44,970 bases of DNA from Gemmatimonadota bacterium (lineage in GTDB: Bacteria > Gemmatimonadota > Gemmatimonadetes > Longimicrobiales > RSA9). The stretch lies in the NCBI GenBank assembly GCA_017881445.1, contig JADGQX010000007.1, positions 1 to 44,970 on the forward strand, read 5' to 3'. Position numbers and translations under genes: made by a program. A model generated the notes under the pieces. That model ran no database searches and was not told where the DNA came from. It was given only the letters and a program-made list of their open reading frames with translations. This document shows, one piece after another, positions 9,267 through 18,181 of the stretch; position 1 is the first letter of the stretch; the number at the start of each line of letters is the position of its first letter.

Positions 9267-9818
9267 TTACATCGCCGGACGCGGCTGCGCGGTAGGGGGC
9301 AGCAAGCCGTTGAGGCGCATGTAGATGGCCATGGCGCCGTAGTGGTCGAACAGGTCGCCGGTCACCGCCAGCAGCAGCATGGCCCGTGACGCCTTGCGCT
9401 GGCCGAAGAACGGGACCTCATCCCCGAGCTTCGATTCGTCCACCTTGGCCAGCGCGTCGTGACAGTATTGGAACGACTTCTGGAGCGCCGCCACCAGCTC
9501 CTCCTTGGGCGCGGTGGCGGCCGGCGCCTTCTCGGTGGGCTCCGGCAAGCTGGCCACGTGGGCGCAGAACAGGTTGTTGGAATCGATCACGTGGGCGATG
9601 GTCTGCCCGAACGTCATCTGCGCAGGCGTCGGCTTGAACCCGTACTTGTCGGCCGGCATGGTCGTGGCGGCGGCCGTGATGTTCCTGCCATAGCGGTCCA
9701 CGAGTGACTGGGCCGCCGTGATGAGCGGGTGGGTGTCCGCGGCCGGCGCCGGCTGCTGCGCCGCGAGCGCCATCGGCAGGGCGAGAGCGCCGATGGTGAG
9801 ACGAAGAACGTGTTTCAT
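9267..9818 (-). CDS. Exported DinB-like four-helix protein
   Basis: A 183-residue protein with a cleavable signal peptide (LRLTIGALALPMALAAQ). The body matches DinB-like proteins: an N-terminal DRYGRNI helix, the TFGQTIAHVIDSNN helix, and a C-terminal LFDHYGAMAIYMRLNGLLPP segment where DinB proteins carry metal-binding His residues (His76 and His168 are candidates). DinB-like proteins form helical bundles; some are metal-dependent thiol transferases, and most, including exported ones like this, have no known substrate. ATG 9818 follows GGAGG at seven bases, which rules out the longer frame reading from 9986. It is divergent from the alcohol dehydrogenase. Confidence 0.8.
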   Translation of the reverse strand: MKHVLRLTIGALALPMALAAQQPAPAADTHPLITAAQSLVDRYGRNITAAATTMPADKYGFKPTPAQMTFGQTIAHVIDSNNLFCAHVASLPEPTEKAPAATAPKEELVAALQKSFQYCHDALAKVDESKLGDEVPFFGQRKASRAMLLLAVTGDLFDHYGAMAIYMRLNGLLPPTAQPRPAM

Positions 9819-10012
9819 CGATGACCTCCGGTGGGGGATCCGCGTGCCGTCGGCCGGGGCGCGCCGGGGCGGGGCCACAACATGCGAGACCCGCGCGACT
9901 GGCAGCAATGAGCCGGGGCCGCACGCCCCGGGGCAGGCTCGGCCAAACTGGAGACGCCTCTTCCATCCGGCGGCCCTGGTGCCCACTTATCGGACGCCTC
10001 GCGAAGGGAGTC

Positions 10013-11031
10013 ATGATGCTCGCTGCACGGTTACACGGTGCGCACGACATGCGCGTCCACGAGGAGCCGGTCCCGGTCCCGGGCGCCGGGGAGGTCCTGG
10101 TGCGAGTGACGGCCGTGGGCATCTGCGGCTCCGACCTGCACTGGATGTCGGAGGGAGGGATCGGTCGCGACCGGGTCACCAGCCCGTTCGTGCTGGGGCA
10201 CGAGTGCGCGGGCGTGATCGAGGGCGGAACCCGGCAGGGCCAGCACGTGGCCATCGACTCGGCCATTGCCTGCGGCCGCTGCGAGTATTGCGAGCGGGGC
10301 GAGGTCAACCTCTACAAGGTCATGCGCTTCGCGGGCCACTACCCCGTGGGCGGCGCCATGGCGCAATGGGTAGCCTGGCCCGAGCACTGCCTCATCCCGC
10401 TGCCCGAGCCCATGAGCGACATCGAGGGCGCGCTGCTGGAACCCCTCGGCGTGGCGCTCTACTCCGTCGAGCTGGGACAGGTCCGCCCCGGCATGTCCGT
10501 GGCCGTCTTCGGCCGCGGCCCCATCGGCCTCTGCGTGCTGCAGGTGGCGCGTGAGGCCGGCGCGCCACCCGGCTCCTGGCCACCGAGCTGCCGGAGCTGC
10601 CGCATCGCATGCGCATGGCCGAGGCGGCCGGCGCCACGGTATTCGCGGCCGCCGCCGGCGTGGAGGTGGACCAGATCCGGGACGCCACCGGCGGCCGGGG
10701 CGTGGATGTCGCCTTCGAGGCCGCGGGCGACCCGGAGGCCGTGGAGGCCGCGGTGGGCGCCGTGCGACCGGGGGGCCGCGTGATCCTGGTGGGCATTCCC
10801 TGCGATGACCGGATCTCCTTCACCACCTCGGTGGCCCGCGGCAAGGACCTGGTGATCCACGTCGTCCACCGGATGAAGCACACCTATCCGCGGGCGATCC
10901 GCCTGCTGCAGACCGGGCGGGTGGACATGCAGTCGCTGGTCAGCCACCGCTTTCCCCTGGGCCAGGTGAGCGAGGCCTTCGCGGTCGGCAACGCGCGCAC
11001 GGGGATGAAGGTGGTGCTGGAACCGACATGA
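10013..11031 (+). pseudogene. Zinc-dependent alcohol/polyol dehydrogenase, one-base frameshift
   Basis: A medium-chain dehydrogenase/reductase of the threonine/sorbitol dehydrogenase type, about 340 residues when both frames are joined. The first frame gives the catalytic zinc residues (GICGSD, GHECAG), the structural-zinc loop CGRCEYCERGEVNLY, and GRGPIGLCVLQVAREAGA. Near 10,562-10,566 the family reading moves to the next frame: RLLATELPELPHRMRMAEAAGA through ISFTTSVARGKDLVIHVV to the TGA at 11,029. One added base in GGCGCGCCACC (for example GGC GCG GCC ACC) restores the whole protein. Both halves keep normal codon use, so this is either a very recent mutation or a sequencing error in a GC run. 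The usual fourth Cys of the structural-zinc loop is Tyr. GGGAG precedes ATG 10013/10016. Confidence 0.75.
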
Positions 11032-11067
11032 GCGGCGCCGGGACCGATCGTCCCGGCGCCGCTCATG
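11027..11067. repeat. Perfect 18-bp inverted repeat at the end of the dehydrogenase gene
   Basis: CATGAGCGGCGCCGGGAC, five bases (CGATC), then the exact complement. It overlaps the TGA stop of the dehydrogenase gene and lies between it and the converging DUF3300 gene. No T-run follows on either strand, so it is not a standard intrinsic terminator. It may still block transcription from both sides or protect a 3' end. Confidence 0.8.
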
Positions 11068-11123
11068 GAACCACGTCGGCCCGCGGTCGGCGACGACAAG
11101 CCGCCGCCGGCCGGCCCGCCCTG

Positions 11124-12470
11124 CTAGTTGCGGCGGTCGTGACCCCGGGACTGGCCCGACGGGGCACTGCGCCCGCCCCCGCCCTGCTGCCCCCCGTTAC
11201 CGCGCGGACGCGCGCTCCGCTCCGGCGCCGAGCCCCGGTCCTGGCTCTGCGGACGATCCACCGTCGGGCGCGACTCCACCCGCTCCCTCTGCGGCCGGTC
11301 CACTGTCGGGCGGGCGTCCTCCACTACCGGCCGGGAGCGCTCGACCGCCGGGCGCATCTCCATGGGAGCCGGCCGCGGGCGCTCCACCGCCGGGCGCGCC
11401 TCCATGGGGACGCGCGCGGGCTGGTTCGCGGAACGCGTGTCCACCGGCAGCGCCCGGGGCATGTGGTCCGCGCCCGCCGCGCCGCGCGTGGCCTCCTGGC
11501 GTGGCACCGCGTGCCGCGCCGGATTCCCGCTGCTCGCCTCCGAGGGCGGTCCGCCCTGACCCCGCTGCACGGCGTGGCGATCCGGTCCCGAGCCCCCCCT
11601 GCGATCGCCGAAGCCCACGCCGGGGTGAATGGCGTCGTAGTGGCGCACTCGCCCGTAGTCCGGGCGCCGGCGCAGCACGTCGCGGCCGTACCAGACGCGC
11701 TGGTACCTCGGGTTGATGTACACGTTCGTGAAGCGCACGTACGGCCGGGAACGGCCGATCCAGCCGCCGCCGTGCCACCCCGTGTACACGATCCGCCACG
11801 AAGGCCAGTCCCAGTCGTAGATCAGCCAGGCGCCGATGGGGAAGGGCACGCCGAAGCTGAAGAAGCTGCGGAACCCGGAGCGGCCGAAGACCGGCCGGAC
11901 GAAGATGACCGCCGGATCGTAGTACGGCACGTAGATCACGCGCGGCTGCGCCGGCCAGATGCGGATGTAGTCGTCCTCCGCCACCACCTGCTGCTCGGGC
12001 GACGACACCAGGTTCCCCTGGGCCTGCGCCATGCGCCGCATGCGCTGCACGGCCTGCATGACGTCGGTGGACTGGGCGGCGTACGCCTGGCCCAGCGACG
12101 TCGTCCAGTCCATGCGCGTGTCCAGCGTGTTCAGCACGGTGGGATAGTGCGCCACCGCCTTCACGCTCACGTCCCACGCCTGGTCGTCGATGCCGTCGGT
12201 GCCGTTGGCCCGCACGTACGTCGCCGCGGCCGAGACCTGGTCGGGGAAGGTCGCGGCGAGCAGGACCTGCGCCAGCAGCGGGTCCGCGTAGAGCGCCACC
12301 GGTGCCACCAGATTGTCCAGCTGCTCCGCCGTGAAGCGCGGGAAGTCCTGCTGGGCGGCGGGTTCCTGCGGGTCCTGCAGCTCTGCGCTCGCGGAGCGGG
12401 CGACGCCCAGCTGGAGCGCCACCGTGCCCGCCAGCATCAGCGCCAGCGATGTCTTCTGTGTCCTGCGCAT
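11124..12470 (-). CDS. DUF3300 exported protein with Pro/Arg-rich C-terminal repeats
   Basis: A 448-residue protein with a signal peptide (LALMLAGTVALQLGVARSASA). The DUF3300 domain covers about residues 45-200 with FTAEQLDNLVAPVALYADPL, AWDVSVKAVAHYPTVL, QSTDVMQAVQRMRRMA and IYVPYYDPAVIFV. An aromatic/Gly-rich central part follows (RSFFSFGVPFPIGAW). The last 150 or so residues are disordered and repeat PAVERPRP, PAVERSRP and PTVDRPQ. DUF3300 has no assigned function; members are exported. The ATG at 12,470 is preferred over the one at 12,488 because GGGAGG lies eight bases before it. It is divergent from nhaD across a 247-bp gap. Confidence 0.82.
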   Translation of the reverse strand: MRRTQKTSLALMLAGTVALQLGVARSASAELQDPQEPAAQQDFPRFTAEQLDNLVAPVALYADPLLAQVLLAATFPDQVSAAATYVRANGTDGIDDQAWDVSVKAVAHYPTVLNTLDTRMDWTTSLGQAYAAQSTDVMQAVQRMRRMAQAQGNLVSSPEQQVVAEDDYIRIWPAQPRVIYVPYYDPAVIFVRPVFGRSGFRSFFSFGVPFPIGAWLIYDWDWPSWRIVYTGWHGGGWIGRSRPYVRFTNVYINPRYQRVWYGRDVLRRRPDYGRVRHYDAIHPGVGFGDRRGGSGPDRHAVQRGQGGPPSEASSGNPARHAVPRQEATRGAAGADHMPRALPVDTRSANQPARVPMEARPAVERPRPAPMEMRPAVERSRPVVEDARPTVDRPQRERVESRPTVDRPQSQDRGSAPERSARPRGNGGQQGGGGRSAPSGQSRGHDRRN

Positions 12471-12717
12471 GGCCACGCCTCCCGTCACTGGGATCCGTCA
12501 CCCTGCACTCCGACTGCGGCGGTGTGCCGGAGAATGGTACACGGCGCAACACGCGGAAGTTCGCGGGGCGGAAATCGCCCCGCCCCGACCGAGCCGAAGC
12601 GGAGCGACGGGGCCGCGAGAAGCGCGGCCGGGGCGCTCCACGTGTCTATGGACTTCGGAGCCGCCAGGGCGGAGATTCCCCCTATCTTTCGCTGACGTCC
12701 CCTCCGAAGGAGAGGCT

Positions 12718-14097
12718 ATGTCACTGCTGACGGTGATGGCGGCCGAGGCCCCGCGCCTCGACCTGACGCATTCGTGGGTCGGCTACGTGGGCGTCGCGAC
12801 GTTCCTGATCGCCTACCTGCTGGTCTCGATCGAGAGCCGGACCCACCTGCGCAAGGCGAAACCGGTGATCATCGCGGCGGGCGTCATCTGGCTGCTCGCC
12901 GCGCTGGCATATGCCCGGGCCGGCGACACCGTCACGGCCGGGCAGGTCCTGAGGCGCGACATCGGCACCTTCGGCGAGCTGTTCCTGTTCATCCTTTCGG
13001 CCATGACGTTCGTCAATACCATGGAGGAGCGGCAGATCTTCAGCGCCTTGCGGAGCTGGCTCATCCGCAAGCGTCTGTCGCTGCGCACGGTGTTCTGGGC
13101 GACCGGACTGCTGTCGTTCCTCATCTCGTCGCAGATCGACAACATGACGACGGCGCTGGTCATGGGCACCGTGGTCCTGACCGTGGGCCGCGGCAACATC
13201 AGGTTCCTGGTGCCCGCCTGCATCAACGTCGTGGTGGCGGCCAACGCGGGCGGGGCCTGGTGCGCCTACGGAGACATCACCAGCCTGATGGTGTGGCAGA
13301 CCGGGCTGCTGCCCTTCCTCGCCTTCTTCAAGCTGTTCGTGCCGGCGGCCGTGAACTGGCTGGTTCCCGCCCTGATCATGACGATTGCCGTTCCCCGCGC
13401 CCTCCCCGCGGCAGAGCAGGACGAGGACATCCGCGTGCGCCAGGGCGGCTGGCTCGTGGTGGGACTGCTCGCCCTCACCCTGGTGCTCGCCGTCGCGAGC
13501 GACCAGCTCCTCGGCCTGCCGCCCGCCCTCGGCATGATGACCGGGCTCGGGCTCCTGAACCTGTACGGCTTCTACCTGCGCCGCTTCGGCCACGAGGCCC
13601 GCGCCGCCGTGCAGCACGGGGTCATGCCGCTGGAGGGGATCGAGGTTTCGCCGCACCGCCCACGCTTCGACATCTTCCAGATCCTGCAGCGCGCCGAGTG
13701 GGACACCCTCATGTTCTTCTACGGCGTCATCGTGGCGATCGGCGGGCTCGAGTTCATGGGGCAGCTCGGGCTGCTGTCGAAGGCGATGTACACCGGCCTG
13801 GGCGCGACCATGGCCAATACCCTGGTCGGCGTGGTCAGCGCGTTCGTCGACAACATCCCCGTAATGTACTCGGTGATCGCCATGCACCCCCCCATGAGCC
13901 AGGCGCAGTGGCTGCTCGTGACCATGACCGCGGGCGTCGGTGGGTCGCTGCTCTCCATCGGCAGCGCCGCGGGCGTGGCGCTCATGAGCCAGTCCCGCGG
14001 CGTGTACACGTTCGCGAGCCATCTGCGCTGGACCTGGGCCATAGCCCTGGGCTACGCCGCCTCCATCTTCGTGCACCTGGCCATCAACGGCGGCTGA
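12718..14097 (+). CDS. nhaD: NhaD-type Na+/H+ antiporter
   Basis: A 459-residue inner-membrane transporter of the ion-transporter superfamily, expected to expel Na+ (or Li+) in exchange for H+. About 11-12 hydrophobic segments are visible. NhaD features are SSQIDNMTTALVMGTVVL, NAGGAWCAYGDITSLMVW, SAFVDNIPVMYSVIA and GVGGSLLSIGSAAGVALM, with Asp residues in the middle of membrane segments. The start follows AAGGAGAGG. A strong terminator follows. It converges on the rnf1 operon; if that Rnf moves Na+, NhaD would interconvert Na+ and H+ gradients. The family assignment is firm, the link to Rnf is inferred. Confidence 0.92.
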   Translation: MSLLTVMAAEAPRLDLTHSWVGYVGVATFLIAYLLVSIESRTHLRKAKPVIIAAGVIWLLAALAYARAGDTVTAGQVLRRDIGTFGELFLFILSAMTFVNTMEERQIFSALRSWLIRKRLSLRTVFWATGLLSFLISSQIDNMTTALVMGTVVLTVGRGNIRFLVPACINVVVAANAGGAWCAYGDITSLMVWQTGLLPFLAFFKLFVPAAVNWLVPALIMTIAVPRALPAAEQDEDIRVRQGGWLVVGLLALTLVLAVASDQLLGLPPALGMMTGLGLLNLYGFYLRRFGHEARAAVQHGVMPLEGIEVSPHRPRFDIFQILQRAEWDTLMFFYGVIVAIGGLEFMGQLGLLSKAMYTGLGATMANTLVGVVSAFVDNIPVMYSVIAMHPPMSQAQWLLVTMTAGVGGSLLSIGSAAGVALMSQSRGVYTFASHLRWTWAIALGYAASIFVHLAINGG

Positions 14098-14114
14098 TTC
14101 GGTTCTGCCCACGA

Positions 14115-14157
14115 AGAGACGCCCGGGCGGCCTCCGCTGCCCGGGCGTCTCTTTTTC
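14115..14157 (+). terminator. Intrinsic terminator of nhaD
   Basis: A 14-bp perfect stem (AGAGACGCCCGGGC with GCCCGGGCGTCTCT), a ten-base loop, then TTTTT. It lies 17 bp after the nhaD stop. Confidence 0.92.
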
Positions 14158-14160
14158 GAA

Positions 14161-14188
14161 GGCCGCCCGGCGCGGGCGCCGGGCGGCC
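14161..14188 (-). terminator. Hairpin after apbE1 (probable end of rnf1 operon)
   Basis: GGCCGCCCGGCGC and its exact complement are almost back to back, 20 bp beyond the apbE1 stop on the minus strand. The downstream minus-strand sequence is TTCGAAAAAG, so the U-tract is poor. It probably ends the rnf1 message, perhaps together with the neighbouring nhaD hairpin. Confidence 0.5.
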
Positions 14189-14208
14189 TCCAGCTCGGAT
14201 GCTGCGGA

Positions 14209-15207
14209 TCAGGCGTGATGGATCACGCGCGCTCCGGGCACCACGGCGGCGACGTGAGCGTTCGCGATCGCCGGGTCCAGGCCGAAACTGGCCGTTCCAC
14301 CCGCATCCGCGTCCATGCATGTGGGCGCCTCCACGGTCACGCTGTGCTCGCCTGTGACGCGGGGCTCGCCGGTGCGCGGGTCGATCAGGTGGCTGTAGCG
14401 CCGCCCGCGGTACTCGAAGAACCGGCGATAGTCCCCCGAGGTGGCCACGGCCCGGTCCGTCAGCTGGAAACGCGCGATGATGCCATTGGGGTCGGTGGGC
14501 GACTGCACGCCGATCTCCCACGCGTCGCCGCGCTCCGAGTGGCCCATGGCGTAGAGATCCCCGCCGGCCACCACCACCGCGTCCCGGATTCCACGCGCGC
14601 GCAAGGCGTCGATGGCACGGTCCACGGCGTAGCCTTTGGCGATGCCGCCCAGGTCCAGCGCGACCTCGTCCGAGTGGTAGAACAGCACGGTTTCGCCCGC
14701 CCGGCGGCCGACCTCGAGGTGACGGTAGAGCCCGGCGCCGGCGAAGCGCTTCATCTCGCCCGACGACGGCGGAGTCTGCCGGTGCTCGACGTCCCAGAGT
14801 GCGGTGACCTCGCCCAGACACGGATCGAACGCGCCCTGGGTTCGTTCGGCCCAGTGCAGCGCACGCTCGACCACGCAGGCGGTCGAGGCGCTGATCACCA
14901 CCGCCCGCTTCGCCGCCTGCTGGTTCGCCACTCCCACCTCGGAGTAGCGGCTGAATCGCGTCATGGTGCGGTCGACGCGGCGCAGCTCCTCGATGGCGGC
15001 GTCGATGGCGGCCTCGGCCACAGCGACGTCGCCGTGGACGACTTTGATCTCGGCAATGGTGCTCATGACGGGCACCGTGCGCGTCACCAGGCGCTGCCTG
15101 GCGGAGAGCGCCCGGGGCAGCGACGCCACCACCAGGCCGCCGATGCCCAGGCCCAGGAAGGTCCGCCGGTCGAGGGGCCCGTGCCCCGAAGGATCACGCA
15201 GGATCAT
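14209..15207 (-). CDS. apbE: FAD:protein FMN transferase ApbE (rnf1 operon)
   Basis: A 332-residue Tat-exported flavin transferase. It moves FMN from FAD onto a Thr of target proteins outside the membrane; the expected targets are RnfG1 and RnfD1 of the same operon. The N-terminus carries a twin-arginine signal (LDRRTFLGLGIGGLVVASL, Arg14-15). Family motifs are VMSTIAEI, TMTRFSRYSEV, ALDLGGIAKGYAVDRA, VVAGGDLYAMG, and the C-terminal SHLIDPRTGEP with HSVTVEAPTCMDAD, which binds Mg and FAD in the family. The ATG is preceded by GGAG seven bases upstream. It is the last gene of the operon, 13 bp after rnfA1. It has a clear paralogue, apbE2, in the rnf2 operon. Confidence 0.92.
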   Translation of the reverse strand: MILRDPSGHGPLDRRTFLGLGIGGLVVASLPRALSARQRLVTRTVPVMSTIAEIKVVHGDVAVAEAAIDAAIEELRRVDRTMTRFSRYSEVGVANQQAAKRAVVISASTACVVERALHWAERTQGAFDPCLGEVTALWDVEHRQTPPSSGEMKRFAGAGLYRHLEVGRRAGETVLFYHSDEVALDLGGIAKGYAVDRAIDALRARGIRDAVVVAGGDLYAMGHSERGDAWEIGVQSPTDPNGIIARFQLTDRAVATSGDYRRFFEYRGRRYSHLIDPRTGEPRVTGEHSVTVEAPTCMDADAGGTASFGLDPAIANAHVAAVVPGARVIHHA

Positions 15208-15220
15208 GGTTCGACTCCGG

Positions 15221-15796
15221 TCACGAGCTGAACAGCCCGGCAAAGCCCATGAAGGCCAGCGACAGGCTTCCGGCAACGATGAGTATGATGCCCATGCCCT
15301 TGGCGAGGGCGGGAATGTCGGCGAGCTCGAGCTGCTCGCGGATGGACGCCATCAGGATCAGCGCCAGCGTCAGGCCCAGCCCCGCGCCCAGGGCGAAGAC
15401 CAGCCCCTCCACCAGGTTGTAGGCCCGGTTGGTCTGGAAGATCGCCAGCGCCAGGATCGCGCAGTTCGTGGTGATCAGCGGCAGGTAGATGCCCATCTCC
15501 CGGAAGAGCGTGGGGCTCGTTTTCTTGATGAGCATCTCCACGATCTGCACCAGCGCCGCGATGGTCACGATGAAGGAGATGAGCTGCAGGTACGGCGCCG
15601 AGCCCAGGATGAACCGGTTGAGGATCCAGACCACGAACGAGGTCATGATCAGCACGAAGGTATCGGCCGCCCCCATCCGGATCGCGGTGCCGATCTTGTT
15701 CGAGATGCCGAAGAACGCGCACAGCCCCAGGAACAGGGTGAGCGTGAAGTTGTTCACCAGCATCGAGGAGATGAAGATCCAGAACAGCTGCTTCAT
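15221..15796 (-). CDS. rnfA: Rnf complex subunit RnfA (copy 1)
   Basis: A 191-residue inner-membrane protein with six hydrophobic segments. RnfA and RnfE form an inverted-topology pair that holds an iron-sulfur centre in the membrane; the usual Cys are Cys26 (LFLGLCAFFG) and Cys112 (LITTNCAIL). Other family segments are VNNFTLTLFLG, RMGAADTFVL and SPTLFREMGIYLPL. Its ATG overlaps the rnfE1 stop (ATGA), and GGAGGTGACC gives a strong SD. It is closely similar to rnfA2. Confidence 0.95.
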   Translation of the reverse strand: MKQLFWIFISSMLVNNFTLTLFLGLCAFFGISNKIGTAIRMGAADTFVLIMTSFVVWILNRFILGSAPYLQLISFIVTIAALVQIVEMLIKKTSPTLFREMGIYLPLITTNCAILALAIFQTNRAYNLVEGLVFALGAGLGLTLALILMASIREQLELADIPALAKGMGIILIVAGSLSLAFMGFAGLFSS

Positions 15797-16473
15797 ACGG
15801 TCACCTCCTCGCGCGTGCTGCGCTCCACCTTCAGCGTGGCCCGGTTCGGCCAGACCCGCGGCTTGGTCCCCGCCGCCTTGCGCGAGCGATACCAGCCGAA
15901 GATCAGCAGCCACATGCCCAGCGTGAAGAAGCCGCCGGGAGGCAGGATCATGAAGACCCACGGCTCCCAGTGCATGCCCAGCACGTGATAGCCCAGCAGC
16001 GTGCCGTTCCCCAGCAGCTCCCGGAACCCGCTCATCATGAGCATCACGATGATGAAGCCGAAGCCGGAGCCCACGCCATCGAGTGCGGCGCGCCAGACCG
16101 TGTTCTTGGCCGCGAACGCCTCCGCCCGTCCCAGGATGATGCAGTTGACCACGATCAGCGCGATGAAGGCCCCCAACGCCTTGTGGATCCCGGGCACCGT
16201 CGCCGCCAGCACGTAGTCCACGATGGTCACGAACGTGGCGATGATGATGATGTAGGCCGAAATGCGGACCTCGTTCGGGATGAAGCGCCGGAACGCCGAT
16301 ATCAACGTGCTCGAGCCCACCAGCACGAAGAACGTGGCCAGCCCCATGGCGATCCCGTTGGCCAGCGTGTTCGTCACCGCCAGCGTCGGGCACAGCCCCA
16401 GCAGCTGGACGAACACAGGATTGTTCTTCCAGATCGGGTTGATCAGGTCCTCGCGGGCCATGGTCGGTTTCAT
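15793..16473 (-). CDS. rnfE: Rnf complex subunit RnfE (copy 1)
   Basis: A 226-residue inner-membrane protein, partner of RnfA. The family N-terminus is NPIWKNNPVFVQLLGLCPTL with Cys28; the second cluster Cys is Cys111 (ALIVVNCIIL). Also seen are IPNEVRISAYIIIIA, KALGAFIAL and FMILPPGGFF. The C-terminus is a basic cytoplasmic tail. ATG 16473 overlaps the rnfG1 stop and has GGGAGG seven bases upstream. Together with RnfA it should carry electrons across the membrane core of the ferredoxin:NAD+ oxidoreductase. Confidence 0.95.
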   Translation of the reverse strand: MKPTMAREDLINPIWKNNPVFVQLLGLCPTLAVTNTLANGIAMGLATFFVLVGSSTLISAFRRFIPNEVRISAYIIIIATFVTIVDYVLAATVPGIHKALGAFIALIVVNCIILGRAEAFAAKNTVWRAALDGVGSGFGFIIVMLMMSGFRELLGNGTLLGYHVLGMHWEPWVFMILPPGGFFTLGMWLLIFGWYRSRKAAGTKPRVWPNRATLKVERSTREEVTV

Positions 16474-17162
16474 GGACGGCCTCCCTGGCGATAGCCCTTC
16501 AGCAGCGGCCCGATCTTCTCCAGCCGGTGGTTGATCGTGTTGATCACGGCCCGCGAGGAGATGGTCGCGCCCGTGATCATGTCCACCTGCGCCTTGTCAC
16601 TGTGCGCCGTGCCCCGCTTCACGCCCTTGATGGGCGACAGCGCGCCCGCGAAGCCGTTCAGGAAGGCCGAGTCCTTCTCGATCTTGTCGCCCAGACCGGG
16701 AGTCTCCTTCTCCTCCAGCACCTTCATGCCCGTGATCCGGCCGGTGGCCGGCACGTAGCCGAAGATCAGGCTGATGATGTCGTTGAACCCCGGCTCACCT
16801 GCGGTCACCGCGAACCCCTTGGCGTTGCCGCTCTCGTCCAGCCCGAGATAGACCCGGTCCAGCCCGGTGGAATCCACCCCCGCAGGCAGCGAGTCCACCA
16901 GCTGGCCGCGGTAGACGAAGATGGTCCGCACCGTCGCCGGCGCAGCCAGCACCTCCGTGATGGCCGCACCAATCGTCTCCGCCCGGTGCTGGTCGATCTT
17001 CGGCTTGGTGCTCGTGTACGCCATCACGATGAGCGCGCCCGCGACGGCGGCGAAGATCGTGAGCGAGGCGATCAGGTTGAGCGGCTTCACTTCCGGCGGC
17101 GTGCCCGGAAGCGGCGTGACCGAGGCCGAGGACTCGGGCGGAGTCGTGTGATCGTGGCTCAT
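16470..17162 (-). CDS. rnfG: Rnf complex flavoprotein subunit RnfG (copy 1)
   Basis: A 230-residue protein with one N-terminal membrane anchor (about residues 29-50) and a periplasmic FMN domain. The ApbE target motif D194-MITGAT-IS is intact, and Thr200 is the predicted FMN attachment site. The segment GFAVTAGEPGFNDIISLIFG and the GLGDKIEKD loop are typical. ATG 17162 has GGAGG seven bases upstream; the longer frame reading from 18104 overlaps rnfD1 and is not coding. It overlaps rnfD1 and rnfE1 by four bases each. The N-terminal 25 or so residues are Pro/Ser-rich and variable. Confidence 0.95.
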   Translation of the reverse strand: MSHDHTTPPESSASVTPLPGTPPEVKPLNLIASLTIFAAVAGALIVMAYTSTKPKIDQHRAETIGAAITEVLAAPATVRTIFVYRGQLVDSLPAGVDSTGLDRVYLGLDESGNAKGFAVTAGEPGFNDIISLIFGYVPATGRITGMKVLEEKETPGLGDKIEKDSAFLNGFAGALSPIKGVKRGTAHSDKAQVDMITGATISSRAVINTINHRLEKIGPLLKGYRQGGRP

Positions 17163-18181
17163 GGCGTCGCCTCCTTCCCGCCCCGCACCCGCTTCTTCCG
17201 CGTCGTGCCGAACACGCGCGGCTGGGTGCCCCGGTTGATGAAGGGAACGAAGGCGTTCATGATCAGGATCGCGTACATCACGCCCTCCGGCAGCCCGCCC
17301 CAGATCCGGATCAGCACCACCAGCACGCCCACGCCGGCCCCGAAGATCCAGGCGCCGCGGGGGGTCACCGGCGAGGTCACCATGTCGGTGGCCATGTAGA
17401 CCGCGCCCAGGATCAGCCCGCCCGAGAACACCATGAAGACCGCGTCCGGGTAGCGCGGCGACGCCAGGTGCAGCGCGGTGGCGAAGAGCGCGGCCGTCCC
17501 GAGCACCGCCACCGGGATTCGCCAGTTGAGGTAGCCCTTCCACGCCAGGTAGGCGCCGCAGAGCAGGATCACCAGGCCCGCCGTCTCGCCCAGCGAGCCC
17601 CCGGTGCTGCCCACCATGAGCGGCCAGGCCGCGGTCCCGGTGTGCTCGAACTTCATCATGCCCAGCGGCGTCGCGGCCGTGATGGTGTCGGTCGGGTGCA
17701 TGAAGGGCCAGGCGAAATTGGAGGCGTAGACCGTCGTCCACCCCTGGGCCACCTTCGGCCAGGTCGTGATGGCCGTGGGGAAGGCCGCCTGCAGGAAGGC
17801 TCGCCCCAGCAGCGCGGGGTTGAAAACGTTCTGCCCCAGGCCGCCGAAGATCAGCTTGCCGAAGCCAATGGCGAAGGCGCCGCCAATGAACGCCATCCAC
17901 AGCGGGAACCCCGCGGGCAGCGTGAGCCCCAGCAGCACGCCGGTGATGGCGGCGGAGCCGTCGCGTACCGAGCGCGCCTTGCCCAGCCAGCCCTCCAGGG
18001 CGAGGGCCCCGGCCGTGCTTGCCGCGATCACCAGCAGCGCGCCCAGGCCGAAGAAGTAGAGTGCCGCCAGCACCACCGGCACCAGCGTCGCCAGCACCGT
18101 CCACATGATCCGGGGCGTGGTGTCCGGCGACTTCAGGTGCGGCGAGGCCGCCAGCTCGAGACGGATTGTCTGCGTGCTCAT
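17159..18181 (-). CDS. rnfD: Rnf complex flavoprotein subunit RnfD (copy 1)
   Basis: A 340-residue inner-membrane protein (about nine to ten hydrophobic segments) carrying covalent FMN. Family segments are SPHLKSPDTTPRIMW, DGSAAITGVLLGLTLP, GGLGQNVFNPALLGRAFL and WGGLPEGVMYAILIMNAFVP. The FMN site is ITAATPLG with Thr171. The start ATG overlaps the rnfC1 stop. The frame is open far upstream through the whole of rnfC1 into rnfB1, because rnfB1 lacks its stop; the RnfD start is fixed by homology and by the overlap with rnfC1. Confidence 0.94.
   Translation of the reverse strand: MSTQTIRLELAASPHLKSPDTTPRIMWTVLATLVPVVLAALYFFGLGALLVIAASTAGALALEGWLGKARSVRDGSAAITGVLLGLTLPAGFPLWMAFIGGAFAIGFGKLIFGGLGQNVFNPALLGRAFLQAAFPTAITTWPKVAQGWTTVYASNFAWPFMHPTDTITAATPLGMMKFEHTGTAAWPLMVGSTGGSLGETAGLVILLCGAYLAWKGYLNWRIPVAVLGTAALFATALHLASPRYPDAVFMVFSGGLILGAVYMATDMVTSPVTPRGAWIFGAGVGVLVVLIRIWGGLPEGVMYAILIMNAFVPFINRGTQPRVFGTTRKKRVRGGKEATP

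Noticed and set aside
6727-9324. 865-codon plus-strand frame across rlmL and the cell-wall hydrolase
   Set aside because: Out of phase with rlmL and antisense to the hydrolase; composition is typical of shadow frames.
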